Shown here: positions 1-10,320 of the stretch, in pieces
Layout: the number at the start of each line of letters is the position of its first letter
Position numbering within the stretch: position 1 is the stretch's first letter
Source: Mesostigma viride
Lineage: Eukaryota > Streptophyta > Mesostigmatophyceae > Mesostigmatales > Mesostigmataceae
NCBI GenBank assembly: GCA_009746045.1
Contig: RPFO01002347.1
Location: 1 to 64,000, forward strand
DNA: 64,000 nucleotides
Direction: 5' to 3'
Made by a program: the position numbers and the translations under genes
Notes under the pieces: model-generated
Told to the model about the DNA's origin: nothing
Seen by the model: the letters and a program-made list of their open reading frames with translations, nothing else
Databases searched by the model: none

Positions 1-345
1 CAGTGGCTACGGTGGTCGGGTCGCGGTGGTGGTCGAGGCGGAGGCGGTCGTCCGCCGTCATCGGATGGGACTCAGGAGGCGCAGGGCGTGCAAGGCGCGC
101 TGGGCGCACCCACCCCGTCACGCGGTAAATGTTACCTTTGCGACAAGGATGGGCACCTTAGTCGCGAGTGTCCAAGCCGCTGCACGAAGCCGCATGGGGC
201 AGACACGAAGTGGCACCTGATGAACAAGTGTCCAGCCGCGGGCATCAAGACGGTCCACTTCGCCGAGATGGCGGGCAAGACCGACTCGATGGAAGCCCAG
301 GTGGCTGCCATCAAGCATGGTGAGGAGGCGACGGCGCCCCCAACC
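1..345 (+). CDS. Gag C-terminus with CCHC zinc knuckle (partial)
   Basis: This frame is open from the first base. It encodes an Arg/Gly-rich stretch (RGGGRGGGGR, about residues 7-16) and then a retroviral-type zinc knuckle, CYLCDKDGHLSREC (C-x2-C-x4-H-x4-C), around 129-171. Such RGG plus CCHC segments form the nucleocapsid part of Gag and bind the element's RNA. Further Cys/His residues follow (CTKPHG..HLMNKC) but fit no standard knuckle. The frame is left at a run of five C (337-341), where the downstream protease frame takes over. I read this as one gag-pol polyprotein broken by a 1-nt indel, though a genuine gag-pol frameshift cannot be excluded. Confidence 0.8.
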
Positions 346-2312
346 AATTCGCGACGGTGTACCGGGAGGACCCATTCTGGGCGCCCATGCCGGGTGACGT
401 CGAGATCAACGCTGCGGAGGCTACCAAAGGCAAGCAGGCACGCAGCCCGCTTTCTTTTCAGCAGGCACCCATGTTGCCTGCCGGGCAGTTGCCCGCGTCC
501 TTTTCCATGCCGCTGGCTGGGGTGCAATCTGCTTTTGAGCATGCGAACCCTGCTGGGCTGGAGCAGCGTAGGCGATTGGCGCCTGTGTACCCAATGCCGT
601 TCATTGTGGACGTACCCATGTTTTCAGCACGGCAGGTGGTCGACACCTTCGGGCAGAAGGGGGTTGAGTGGCTGGGGTCGGTTGTGTCCGAGATCCAGTT
701 GTTCGCAGATGGGCATGATGTGCGCACCTTGCGCAATTCTGAGTCCGTCACCTACGGGCGTCAGCCGGTAGAAGCCGCAGTGCCCGTGGTGCAAGCGGGA
801 GTGGTCAGCACAAGTAGCCAGCAGCGCACTAGTGCAGTTCCCCAGGTTCCCACGGTGGTTCCATACCCCAATGGTGAGCCGTCCATAGCGTTCCAAGCAG
901 TTGGAGCCTGTGGAGATGTATGGAGCGACATGGTGACATGTCCGTTGGTTGGCGCAGTCAAGCTTGATAGCGGTGCTCAGCCGCTAGTCATCAGCACAGA
1001 CTTGGCCACCATGCTGAACCTGACCTACGAGAACGGTGGCTTAGTAGAAAGCCCCGTGTCTGTGTCAGGTTGGCAGGGTCCGGCTAGTAAGCCGTACGCT
1101 ATGACGGCGGTTAAAGTCAACGTGATTTTCAATCCGTTGCGCGCCTCTAGCATGACCACCGTGTCCGCGTATGCGCTGGTGGTCAACAAGTGTGGATATT
1201 CCGCACTACTCGGGGTGGATGTCCTTGCTCGCGCCATGGTTCAGGTGGACTATAGGGCGGAGGAGGCATCTTACATCCCTGATTGGGATGGGGCTGGCCT
1301 GAAGCGGGCCAGTGTGCCGGTCTCATGCTTCAGTTCTTCAGCCGGGGCTGCACGCCTCAACCCTTCCGCGGCTGCGGGCGTGGTGGAGGTCAGCATGGTG
1401 GAGGTACGGGCGGCGGGCTCATCGGCGTGGGACAAGCATCGGACGGTGCTGCCTCAGCCAACGGCGAGCATTGCCAAGATGCGCACGCAGTGGTCGCTGG
1501 ATGCTGTGACGTCCACGCGGCAGCTGGCTATGCGCAAGCGGGTGACTGAAGCCGTCGTCACCATTCCTCAGATGGCCAGCCATGGCCTCACTTTGGTGCA
1601 ACCGGGTGTCTCGGAGGCCCAAGGTAATTTTTCTGCTGCAATCTTACCGCAGGCCCCTGATTTTGCCAAGGGTGCGGTAGTGTTGGAACTGTTTGCGGGG
1701 ATCGGAGGGGGCATTGCAGGCTTTTTGGCCGCAGGCGGCGTGTGCCGTAAACTCATCGCGGTAGAGCCATCGCACAAGGCGCGTCAGGTGTACTTCAGTC
1801 ACTGTGGCGTGTTGTCGCGAGAGTATCCCGCGCAGTTTCCGCCATCAGCATGGCGTGACCCGTTTGGGGAATGTCCTCAAGATATCCGAGCCATCGGTGA
1901 GGTGCAGGTGCAGCAGTTGTTGCGCAGGCATCATGCCATCGACTTGGTAATTGCGGGTTGGGAGTGCCAGGGCCTGAGCCAGGCAGGGCAAGGGCGGGGG
2001 CTAGCCGATCCGCGTAGCGCGCTGTTCTGGGAACTGTTGCGTGTGGTGGGACTGTTGCAGTCGCGTCAGCCCCATCCGCCTGCGTATCTGTTTGAGAACG
2101 TTGTGGCGGGTGACAGCCCACATCAGGCGGTGCGGGAGGACTGGGCTACAATCGTGGCACTCCTGGGGGAGCCCATCGTGTGTGACAACGCAGGGCTGGG
2201 TGGGCTCACGCATCGTTTGCGTGCCTATTGGACCAACGTGGCGTGTGCGACCGGTGTGCAGGCGGTCTTGGGGCCGTCGCAAGGCAGCATCCGAGTGTGT
2301 CTGCGGAGGTAG
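342..2312 (+). CDS. Pol N-terminal part: retropepsin plus N-terminal two thirds of a C5 DNA methyltransferase
   Basis: The frame is open from about 342 to a stop at 2312. The retropepsin active site is VKLDSGAQ (Asp codon 966-968), with a later ALLGVDVL flap/psi-loop signature. A C5-methyltransferase domain begins near 1677: motif I LELFAGIGGG (SAM binding), motif IV GWECQGLSQAG with the catalytic Cys codon at 1965-1967, motif VI FENVV with Glu at 2094-2096, and motif VIII HRLRAYWTN at 2211-2237. The usual Pro before the catalytic Cys is Glu here. RAYWTN recalls the DNMT3 RYFWGN motif, so a DNMT3-like origin is my inference. The domain continues in another frame after a G-run at about 2270. 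Product activity would be cytosine-5 methylation of DNA. Confidence 0.85.
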   Translation, partial: NQFATVYREDPFWAPMPGDVEINAAEATKGKQARSPLSFQQAPMLPAGQLPASFSMPLAGVQSAFEHANPAGLEQRRRLAPVYPMPFIVDVPMFSARQVVDTFGQKGVEWLGSVVSEIQLFADGHDVRTLRNSESVTYGRQPVEAAVPVVQAGVVSTSSQQRTSAVPQVPTVVPYPNGEPSIAFQAVGACGDVWSDMVTCPLVGAVKLDSGAQPLVISTDLATMLNLTYENGGLVESPVSVSGWQGPASKPYAMTAVKVNVIFNPLRASSMTTVSAYALVVNKCGYSALLGVDVLARAMVQVDYRAEEASYIPDWDGAGLKRASVPVSCFSSSAGAARLNPSAAAGVVEVSMVEVRAAGSSAWDKHRTVLPQPTASIAKMRTQWSLDAVTSTRQLAMRKRVTEAVVTIPQMASHGLTLVQPGVSEAQGNFSAAILPQAPDFAKGAVVLELFAGIGGGIAGFLAAGGVCRKLIAVEPSHKARQVYFSHCGVLSREYPAQFPPSAWRDPFGECPQDIRAIGEVQVQQLLRRHHAIDLVIAGWECQGLSQAGQGRGLADPRSALFWELLRVVGLLQSRQPHPPAYLFENVVAGDSPHQAVREDWATIVALLGEPIVCDNAGLGGLTHRLRAYWTNVACATGVQAVLGPSQGSIRVCLRR

Positions 2313-4530
2313 CATTGCCTTCCCACCTAGTCACGCAGAAGGTGGATAGCGAGGATCGCCCACCGTATGCACGCGTCAACCGGGTCGGGAGCCCCATGTG
2401 TGCACTGCCGACCCTGGTCAGTTACCAAGGGTCGACAGCATACCGTGATCGGGGTAAGGGTCTCGTTTGGGACACTACCACCGGTCTGTTGGTGCAGCCA
2501 CCCGCAGAATTTCGTGAGGCCAGCATGGGTTTTCATGTCGGGGCCTCGGCGCTGCCGGGCGTGCTCGAGAGTGAGCGCTGGTCTTTGATAGGCCAGGCTA
2601 TGTCGGTGTTGCAGGTCGGGTATGTGCTGCTTGCATCGGTTGCCGTGCGCCAGTCTGGGGGGGCGTCCCCAGCCAATCCGCCTCAGCAGGTTGAGGCGCG
2701 CGCCAAACTGAAGCGCCCTGCAGCGACGGGGACTTCATCAGCATGGGGGTGGCGTCTGCGACAGGTGTGGACTATCATTCTCATGACCGCCCTGCTGACC
2801 AGCACCGTGCTGGCCGGCGAGCCCACGCTGCATCGGGTAATACACCGTGCGGCACGCGAGGCTCCGGCGGTGGGTGTCACACCAGGTGTGGCAGCCTTTT
2901 CCTTGTTCCACGACGATGCGGCTAGGGCGCCGCATCTTGAGGCACATGCGGTAGCTGTGGGTGATCCCGCGGATACGCACCCCTGGGCTATTGGCGAACA
3001 CCTTTCTGATGCGCAGCGCTCAGCCATGCTAAAGTGGCTAGGCACTGCAAGGGGGGCCTTCGCTTTCACAAGTGATGAACTGGGGTGTTTCAATGGTGGG
3101 ACCATGCGTGTTCCATTGGACACTGACACTCCTTTGTTCCGACGCCAGCATCGCCTGAGTCAGGCCGAGTTGGATTTTGTAGCCGAGCAATGCAAGGAGT
3201 TAGAGGATGCCGGTATCATCAGGCAATCTTCCTCCAGCTATGCTGCTGCCGTTGTCGTTGCGCCCAAGAAGGACGCTATCACCGGGGCATGGACGGGTAT
3301 GCGCATGGCCACCGATCTGCGGTTGCTGAATGCACACACACCCGTGGACCGTTACCCCATGCCACGTGTGGATGATGTCCTGGATAAGATATCTCCTCAT
3401 GTGAAGTTTGTGTCCTCGCTGGACCTGCGTAGCGGCTTTCATCAGATCGCAGTTGCGCCGGAGGATCAGCGGAAGCTTGCATTCTGGGGGGGCGGCAATT
3501 TGTATGAGTGGGTGCGCATGCCCTTTGGGCACCGCAACGCTAGTGCTGTTTTCCAACGAGCTATGGACAAAGTGCTTGCAGGTCTTCCTTTCGCCGCTTG
3601 TTACATTGATGATGTAATCGTCTTTAGCGCGACATTTGAGGAGCACCTGGCGCACTTGGAGCAGGTTCGCTTGGCTCTCGAGGAGCATAATATGCGGCTG
3701 CACCCTGAGAAGTGCAAGTTCGCCCAGCGGACCCTCTCATTCCTTGGTCATCAGATTGTGCCGGGTGGCCGGACGCCTGATGCCGCCAAGGTCGAATCCA
3801 TTGCGCAGGCCGCCGTACCCACGGATGTCTCAGGGGTGCGGGCGTATTTGGGTTTGGCTGGCTATTACCGAGGTTACATTGAGAACTTCAGCAGCAAGGT
3901 GAAGCCCTTGACCGAGTTACTCAAGAAGGGGTGCGTGTGGGCGTGGGGTCCCGCACAGCAACGCGCCATCGAGACAATCAAGCAGGAGCTCACGTCGGCA
4001 CCGATTCTGCGCGCCCCTGACTATGCTTTGCCATTTGTGTTATATACCGACTGGTCCAAGGTAGGACTGGGTGCGGTCTTGGCGCAAAAGGATGGTGATG
4101 GGCGCGAGCACGTTATTGCTTATGCTAGTCGCAGCAACAACCCAGCGGAGAGCCGGTATTCTTCCTATGAGGGGGAGGCACTGGCTGTGGTGTGGGCCAT
4201 CAAGCACTTTCGCCCGTATTTATTTGGGCGCGTGTTTACTCTGGTGACAGACCACCAGCCGCTTCAGTGGCTAATGACCAACACCAACCTGACGGGTAAG
4301 CTCGCCCGATGGGCCATGATTATCCAGGAGTACCACATGACCATTGTGCATCGGGCCGGCAAGGACCATGTCAACGCCGATGTGCTATCCCGATACGCCA
4401 TGCCTACCACTGTTGACCACACTGGAGCCCGGGCCATGGGTGCCGAGGGCTCGTCTGGTTCTGTGGTCTTTGTGAACGCTGCTGGGTATGCGGCCGACGA
4501 TGAGGAGGAGGGTGGTGGCGCAGTGTCGAG
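2270..4530 (+). CDS. Pol middle: methyltransferase C-terminus, reverse transcriptase and RNase H
   Basis: After the G-run at 2270 this frame continues the methyltransferase: REASMGFHVG (near 2508-2540) resembles motif IX and LIGQAMSVLQVGYVL (near 2587-2632) resembles motif X. A hydrophobic stretch (WTIILMTALLTSTVLA, about 2767-2815) links it to the RT. The RT palm has SSLDLRSG (catalytic Asp codon 3422-3424), a MPFG box, and YIDD at 3602-3613. RNase H follows with YTDWSKVG, EGEALAVVWA and VTDHQPLQWL, ending near NADVLSRY. Reading continues formally to 4663, but the last ~45 residues look out of frame. These enzymes convert element RNA to cDNA. Confidence 0.92.
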
Positions 4531-5310
4531 TACTCTGTGGCGGACTTCGGCATCAGCGACGACCCGGTGCGGCCGTCGCCATTCACGCCATCCAAAGCTG
4601 TGTGCGCTATGGAAGAGGGTAGGTCTCTGTCCTTTGACATTGATCCTTCTCTGCAGCAGCTGATCGCTGTGCAGGCTCTCTTAGCGCGTAGCTCTCTTGC
4701 TGATTGCTACACCGCTGATATCTGGCTAGATGGTCGTGTTGGAGCAAGTGCAGGGTGCTGTCTTGACTCCTACTCCAGTCGATTGGACTCCTGCTCAGAA
4801 GGCGACGGAGTTGAACAGGGTGCAGCACAGGGCTGCAACCTATGGTTGGGAAGATGGGGTTTTGTACAAGCTGTTGGGCAAGCGTAGGGTGGTCGTCCCA
4901 CCGCCTGACAAGCGCGTTGCTATAGTGCAGGCGTACCACGAGCGGTATGGTCACTTGGGTGGCAATCGCACGCTCAGCCTCGTACGGACCAGCTATTGGT
5001 GGAATAACATGCGACACACGGTGGCCCAGGTAGTGGCCAGCTGTGTCCCGTGTGCTCGAACCAAGGCTAACTTTAGCGCAGATCATGGTGCCAAGGAGCT
5101 GATGTCGCTTCCCATCAAGGGCTTGTTTTATCGCTGGCACGTCGATCTGTGCGGGCCGTTTCAGGAGAGCCCTGACGGCAACCTCTATGTCATGGTATGC
5201 GTGGAGAGCTTTAGCAAATGGGTTGAGTTGATCCCCATTGCTGACAAGCATGCCGCTACCACAGCGAAGCATTTTGCGGACATCATACCAGGTTTGGGGC
5301 TCCCGCGGAG
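4531..5310 (+). CDS. Integrase N-terminal half (HHCC zinc domain and first catalytic Asp)
   Basis: A linker is read in one frame from about 4537 to 4725, then integrase in another from about 4730. It contains an H2C2 zinc-binding domain (HERYGHLGG...SCVPCARTK, about 4938-5070) and the first catalytic aspartate in WHVDLCGPF (about 5137-5163). The linker contains the peptide SDDPVRPSPF and has no recognised domain. The frame stops at 5314, just after a TTGGGG run, and the DDE core resumes one frame over. This is the RT-RH-IN order expected of gypsy elements. Confidence 0.85.
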
Positions 5311-5783
5311 GTAGTCACGGACCAGGGTGGTGAGTTCAGGGGTGAGTTCCAGGAGTTGCTGGATGGATGTCTTATTGATCACCGTCGCACTTCTCGGGAG
5401 CATCCTCAGGCCAATGGTTTGGCTGAGAGATTGGTGCAGACCGTCAAGCAGGCGCTGCGCAAGTGGAGCCTGCAGGTGCCGGAGTCGGCCAGGTGGGATC
5501 GCGAGTTGGCATGGATTGCCATGGGTTATCGCATGTCTCCCCAGGAGTCTCTCGCTACCTTCTCCCCGTATTTCCTTCTGTTCGGGCGTAATCCTCTTTT
5601 GCCTACGGAGGCACAGGTTGCGCACCCCGAACCCATGGCCTTCGACAACGCTCAGCAATTTTTGGTTGAGGTGCTGGCCAGGGCAGAGACTTTTAAGAAG
5701 GTCATGCCCATCGCGATGAACAACTTGTTCATTGCTCAGCACAGGGACTCCCTGCGCTACGCTCAGCGCCGGGGGGCACATAC
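5311..5783 (+). CDS. Integrase catalytic core, second half
   Basis: The frame resumes with the second catalytic Asp in EVVTDQGGEF and the Glu in ANGLAERLVQ. By count 34 residues separate them, close to the usual DD35E. A conserved gypsy-like segment follows (RMSPQESLATFSPYFLLFG; P-Y-FLLFGR-P is typical). The frame is lost at a six-G run near 5771-5776, and the C-terminal domain continues one frame over at 5784. It should catalyse strand transfer of cDNA into chromosomal DNA. Confidence 0.85.
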
Positions 5784-6248
5784 ATGGCTCGCCAGCTGCG
5801 GTTTAGGCCAGGGCAGTATGTTTTCCTGCGCACTCAGCTGAAGCACACTTTGGATGTGGAGGCGGGGCCCACCATTTTGCGCATTGTGGCTATCAAACCA
5901 TCGGGAGTGGCAATTTTGGAGGGCGCCGACGGGAGCCGTACGACTGACAACCTCAGCAATCTCAGTCCCTGCTCGCTGCCCAATTTGGTCCACGACCTCC
6001 AACCGCACACGTCTCGCCGAGTCAAGGACGCCCAGTGTCAGGTTTGTCACCGGGTCGATCAGGCGGAGTCCATGTTATTGTGTGATCAGTGTAACTGTGG
6101 TTGGCACATGCAGTGCTTGCAGCCAGTGGTCACCAGCATTCCGGAGGGGGATTGGTTTTGTCCAGTGTGCACCGCTGCGCAGTTTACCTCCCGCAGCTTG
6201 ACTGCGGTCACCGCTGCCCTTGTCTTGGTACGATCGCTGTCTTCGTGA
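5784..6248 (+). CDS. Integrase C-terminal domain with a PHD finger
   Basis: This starts with RFRPGQYVFLRTQ and GPTILRI, a GPY-like SH3 module typical of gypsy integrase tails. It then carries a C4HC3 PHD finger around 6036-6170: CQVC, LLCDQC, GWHMQC, DWFCPVC with the conserved IPEGDW segment. PHD fingers usually read the histone H3 tail. Chromoviral gypsy integrases often carry a chromodomain at this position, so targeting of integration by chromatin state is a reasonable inference. The PHD is followed by about 20 residues and a stop at 6248. Confidence 0.85.
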   Translation: MARQLRFRPGQYVFLRTQLKHTLDVEAGPTILRIVAIKPSGVAILEGADGSRTTDNLSNLSPCSLPNLVHDLQPHTSRRVKDAQCQVCHRVDQAESMLLCDQCNCGWHMQCLQPVVTSIPEGDWFCPVCTAAQFTSRSLTAVTAALVLVRSLSS

Positions 6249-6263
6249 TGGGGCCGGTCGCCA

Positions 6264-6275
6264 GCGAGGGGGGAA
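6264..6275 (+). other. Polypurine tract of gypsy element G
   Basis: GCGAGGGGGGAA lies 16 bp after the pol stop and directly before the sequence shared with the second LTR-like copy at 7663. This is the usual position of the plus-strand primer. Confidence 0.6.
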
Positions 6276-7662
6276 TCATGGGACAGGTCCTCGCCCACCC
6301 CACAGGGCATGCAGTTAAGGCAGGCACGTCAGCTCAGCTCATTTGGGTTTTACCAAATAAGCTGAGTGGCCAGCCGCCATGGTGGCGCCGGAGATTGTGG
6401 CACGCAGACGCGACAGCTGTCACGGACGCGAGCTATGTCATCCGGCGGCGCCCACTATGCACAAGACCGGTGACGTGCGCAAGGAATTTGTTTTCTACGC
6501 ATTTTCGACAAAGGCTAGTGACCGGGGGGGACACTAGCACTTGCAGCATAAGAGCGGACGAAAGTGTACGTGCACGCGCGCCGGGCCAGGCACAGCTGGG
6601 CGCGCAGCACTGACTTGAGCGGACGGCAGCACAAGTGCGCAGCGTCGAGAGGATCATACGCGTGTTAGTGGACAGCTGGAGCTGAAGCTGGACTGCTGGA
6701 CTTCAACAGCGCCGAGGCTATTGACAGGCCAGGTGTCTTTGTGGTGTAGAATAGCGGGTCAACGTTATGAGGACTGGACAGAAAATGGAAAAGGACAATT
6801 TGCGGTGCGGAGCCAGATCGCTGGAATGAATGCGAAATCGCTGGCAGCCCTACAAAGGGATTTCTTCTAGAAAGGAACGATTAGACGCAATGTTTGCTGG
6901 GCCACTCACACGCAAGGTGTGAGCGTGCAGATTGTCTGAAGGATATTATGCTTCGACCTGGACGTGACTCAATGCCGGACATTCCCAGGGACAGAAATGC
7001 CGGAGCCTCTAGGAGATGAGATCGGCAACAGGGTAGCAATTTAGATTTGTCGGGATGCCTTCCTGCTTTTGTTGGCATGTGTGGTAGAAAGCCAGGACGG
7101 CAACTGGAATGCGGTTTCTATTTGCATGGTTCAGGCAGCAAGATAGTTTTGGCATTCCTGGCTGGACTGACAAGTGTGGCGTGTGTCATGCGTGTGGCAT
7201 GACGAATGGTTTGGTTCATAGTCGAAGAGGACTCTCACGCAGCGTGTAGTCTCTTCGAGTCTCTCGTTAGTGGCCTTCGTGTTTCTCCCTTTCCTTGGGA
7301 GCAAGGCCGGTAGCATGTCATGGAGCGCTGCCTAACTGCGGGCTCGTGAGCATGGAGTGCATCGATATTGAGACTATCAACGTGTTGTAATTGTATTAAC
7401 TTTCTCAATAAATTCCGCATGTGCGGCTTCATCATCAGACTGTGCAAAGTGTGTGTTGTGAAAGCATTGTTCTATAGCAGGGGAGGCAAAAGCACCCTCT
7501 TGCACCATCATATTGTCGCAATTAGAGTAGTTGGAGCGTCTAGCTAACGCCCCAGCAAGGATATTCAAACGCGGCACGCGACGGTACACAAGGGGATCAA
7601 GAAGGTGGTCATCAGGCACGAGGGACAGTTCCTTGTCCTCGGCTGAGAGCCCTCTTTTCATT
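6274..7662 (+). repeat. Probable 3' LTR / 3' flank of gypsy element G
   Basis: No significant open frame is present. The start (AATCATGGGACAGG) recurs at 7663, which suggests it is an LTR edge. A CAATAAA at about 7406-7412 could act in 3'-end formation. The right edge is unresolved because the 5' LTR lies outside the window; some of this stretch may be unrelated flank. Confidence 0.5.
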
Positions 7663-7787
7663 AATCATGGGACAGGTCCTCGCCCACCCCACAGGGCATG
7701 TCAGCTCAGCTCATTTGGGTTTTACCAAATTAAGCTGAGTGGCCAGCCGCCATGGTGGCGCCGGAGATTGTGGCACGCAGACGCGAC
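7663..7787 (+). repeat. Truncated second copy of the gypsy G LTR start
   Basis: About 125 bp matches 6274-6415 nearly base for base, except that it lacks a ~15-bp segment after GGGCATG. It breaks off after GCGACA directly into LINE sequence. Likely a fragment left by recombination or truncation. Confidence 0.75.
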
Positions 7788-8470
7788 ATCTTGGTGACGG
7801 CGCCGTCGAGTCGTTGCTCCAGCTCCTGCATCAGTGTCCAGGTCTCGGCGCTGTAGGTCAGGATCGTCAGAATGACGACCTTGAAGAGGTCACGCTTGAC
7901 GATCCGGGGAGGGCGGGGTTGCTCCACCAGCGGCGGTGGTCATGGAGGTGCGCCCACGCCATGCCGATCCGTGTCGTCATGTCATCCTCGCAGTCGGGAA
8001 GCCAACTGCCGAGCAGCTTGAAGCGGCCTGAAGGAGGGTAGTTGACCTCGGCATCGTCTAAGAGCGGAGTGTGGGTGGGGCCCTGCCATGCCGAGGGCCA
8101 GGGCCTCCGTTTTGGGGCTGATTTCTAGACAACCGCCCGAGCCTCGAGCCAGGCAGTCCAGCCAAAGTTGGACAGACTCCGGCTTCTCGATGAGCGTGAT
8201 GTCGTCGGCATAAATGAGGTCAGCTAGTAAATTCTGCTTGTTAGTCGGCCCCCCTTCCCCAATTGCTCGTTCGTGATCCCTAGTCCAGGGGCACGGCCTG
8301 CAATGCTAGCAAAGCGAGCACGTGCCTGGCGCATAACATAATCCACTACAATAATAAACAGGTACGGCGACAGGACGCAACCCTGCCAGATCGACGCCGG
8401 TCTGCAGTGGGCATGGCGGGTAATGCCGTGTTGAGTGCGCACCGAAGTGGTCGACCTGCATAGCATAGCA
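7786..8470 (-). pseudogene. LINE-A reverse transcriptase fragment (ORF2, degenerate)
   Basis: Read on the minus strand, the 8466-8224 part has QGCVLSPYLFIIVVDYVMRQ, the LINE RT 'QG..LSP.LF' motif. IYADDITL follows near 8205-8225 (catalytic FADD/YADD box). After frame breaks comes IVKRDLFKVVILTILTYSAETWTL, typical of the RT thumb end, near 7800-7910. A better-preserved copy sits at 47411-48230. The endonuclease region is missing. The downstream end is cut by the gypsy LTR fragment at 7787. Confidence 0.85.
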
Positions 8471-8640
8471 TGGCTAAATTCTTAGTGCAACATCCATGGG
8501 GTCCCGTTATAGGCATGGCGTGGCTAAATTCTTAAAATGCATCATCCATGGCCATTATGTGCTACATTGACTCCCAACGGAGTGATGTTCCTAATTAATT
8601 AATTAATTAATTAATGGCCATTATGGGCGCGCATGCGCTG
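8471..8640. repeat. Dispersed repeat with (TTAA)n tract
   Basis: Contains 'catggctaaattctta' modules and a TTAATTAATTAATTAATTAA tract (8591-8614). Similar modules occur near 33880-33960 and 34320-34480. I interpret these as remnants of LINE 3' ends with A/T tails; no gene is visible. Confidence 0.5.
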
Positions 8641-8737
8641 GGGGTAGGTCGGCCATAGCTCATGTCGCCGTTGTTGCTGGGCCAGGGTCAGGTCGTCGTC
8701 CAGCGTGAAGTGAGTCCTCGAGAGCTTCTTGCGGTTT
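8641..8737 (-). pseudogene. LINE-A ORF1 C-terminal fragment left of the TTAA insertion
   Basis: Matches the minus-strand ORF1 at about 34640-34736 (encoding LTQQQRRREL and neighbours). It stops exactly at TTAA (8738-8741), where element T is inserted. The same ORF1 resumes at 29746. An uninterrupted paralogue with TTAA at 34733-34736 is the empty site. Confidence 0.75.
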
Positions 8738-8756
8738 TTAACTCGTCGTCTGTCCC

Positions 8757-10175
8757 TGGTCCTCTACGGAGGACTGAGTTGAACTCAGTCCTCTCTGGAG
8801 GACCGAGTTTTTGGGTTTCGTAGAAAATTCGCCCGGTCAGAATGTTTGACAAAAAAATTCTCTCAAAATTTATTCAAATACTACGTGAAAAGATCTTTCT
8901 TGGACGTATTTTTGGGATTTTTTTGGATTTGGTATGGCGGCTAAATGTACGGTCAAAGTACAGGTGGTAAGGGTATTTTCCACGTGAAACGCGAGTTCCG
9001 GAAATGCACGACCTAGCCATGGCGGCTCGCTCTTCGGCGCCCATGCATGCAGTTTACGTTTGCGGACGAGTTAGCTGTCCAAACTCAGGAAATAGATTTA
9101 ACATGCCCTAAAGATGATAAAAATCAATTTTAGCTCGCGGGGATGCGATTTACCCGGTGTCGGCACTGTTCTTGCTGGAAAAAACTGCGATAAGGCAGGT
9201 CGACGGAATTGATGACTGCGCTTGCTTTCCGGCGCAATTTCAATGGCTGATAGGTTTCTTTCTACATTTTAACATGCATGGTATTAGAATAAATTGAGTG
9301 ACAGTATAGATTTGATGATTTCGACCATTCTGTCACATCATGGTCTATGTGCCGCAAAGTGCCACTTTTGCGGCACCGCCTGGGCCAAGGTAACGCCAGC
9401 CGTGCCAGGTAAAGCCGGATAATCGTGCCTCTTCGTTTCTTGATGTTCGTACATGAGTTTAAGCTTGCGAGGCGTTGTCAGGTTCAAGTCTTGATGCTCT
9501 TCTTGACCGTTGCCTGCCCCTCTCTAAAACCCCCTTTTCAGATGATGTTATCAGGCATTTGCCTTAACCCAGTGTAGTTGTGCAGGGTTTTAGGAGCTGT
9601 GCAGGTTTAAACACCTTCATAGATGTTAGTTATTCTTTTGCTACGTTCATACTGCATGATTGTGTGGCACGGGCTGCGTCAAGGGTGCATTCAAGCTTTT
9701 ACGGGTGAGTGAAAAGTCTTGGTGACAAACCACTGCCATCATGTGCCAGCAACTATGTTGGCCACATCATGGCAAGGCAAAACAGTTATAGCCATATCTA
9801 TTGTTGTTAGAAACAATGGAAATATGCTTAACCTACCCATTATATTGGTGGTTGACACTTATAACATAACCCTTTGTTGGTAGGTATCCAAGCCCATTCC
9901 CTACATGCATGCATAGGCTCTCACTACATGATCAGGTATGATATACCTGAAGTATGATGATGCAAGTGTGTTGTCCTGTAATGCTTGAAGGGAAATGAGT
10001 TGATTGGGATGGTTGGTGGCCACGGTGGTGTGTAGTATGACCGCACTTACATGCTAGCAAAGTTAGCAAAAGCCCCATTCCTCTCCTGAGGACTGAGAGT
10101 TTCAGGCAGTTGCAGTGGCCAAATCGAGCCCAGTTTTTTGCCACGTTTCAAGAACTATATTGTTTACATGCCTAT
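8757..10175. other. Non-coding left interior of element T
   Basis: About 1.4 kb, relatively A/T-rich, with no open frame above ~70 codons and no recognisable protein or RNA gene. It contains the left subterminal hairpin sequence (8757-8812). Confidence 0.6.
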
Positions 10176-10301
10176 TAAGATCACTCAGCTCCCAAGAAGA
10201 CCAGCTTTGATTGAATACAATAAGTGGAGCCCTGCACAAATGCAGCAGTTAACAGTGGCCTTAAGGTTTCTCAATCCGCACGCGGAAGCAAGAAGCCTCC
10301 A
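10176..10301 (+). repeat. Q split repeat X1
   Basis: Matches X2 (10928-11055) except for two single-base gaps. Forms the outer left end of element Q and is followed by a G/A-rich spacer 10302-10320. Confidence 0.8.
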
Positions 10302-10320
10302 GGGTGGGAGGGAGGGGAAA

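Larger units (their letters stand above)
1..7662 (+). mobile_element. Ty3/gypsy retrotransposon G with DNA methyltransferase and PHD domains (5' end outside window)
   Basis: Domains in order are gag zinc knuckle, retropepsin, C5 cytosine methyltransferase, RT, RNase H, integrase (HHCC plus DDE) and a PHD finger, followed by a purine-rich tract near 6264-6275 and a probable 3' LTR. RT before integrase defines the Ty3/gypsy order. The 5' LTR and most of gag lie before base 1. The frame is broken about six times (near 337-341, 2270, 4510-4530, 4725, 5300 and 5772). At least four breaks sit in G or C runs, and the stretches between them carry no stops. The copy may therefore be largely intact with indels from decay or from assembly. 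Confidence 0.9.
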
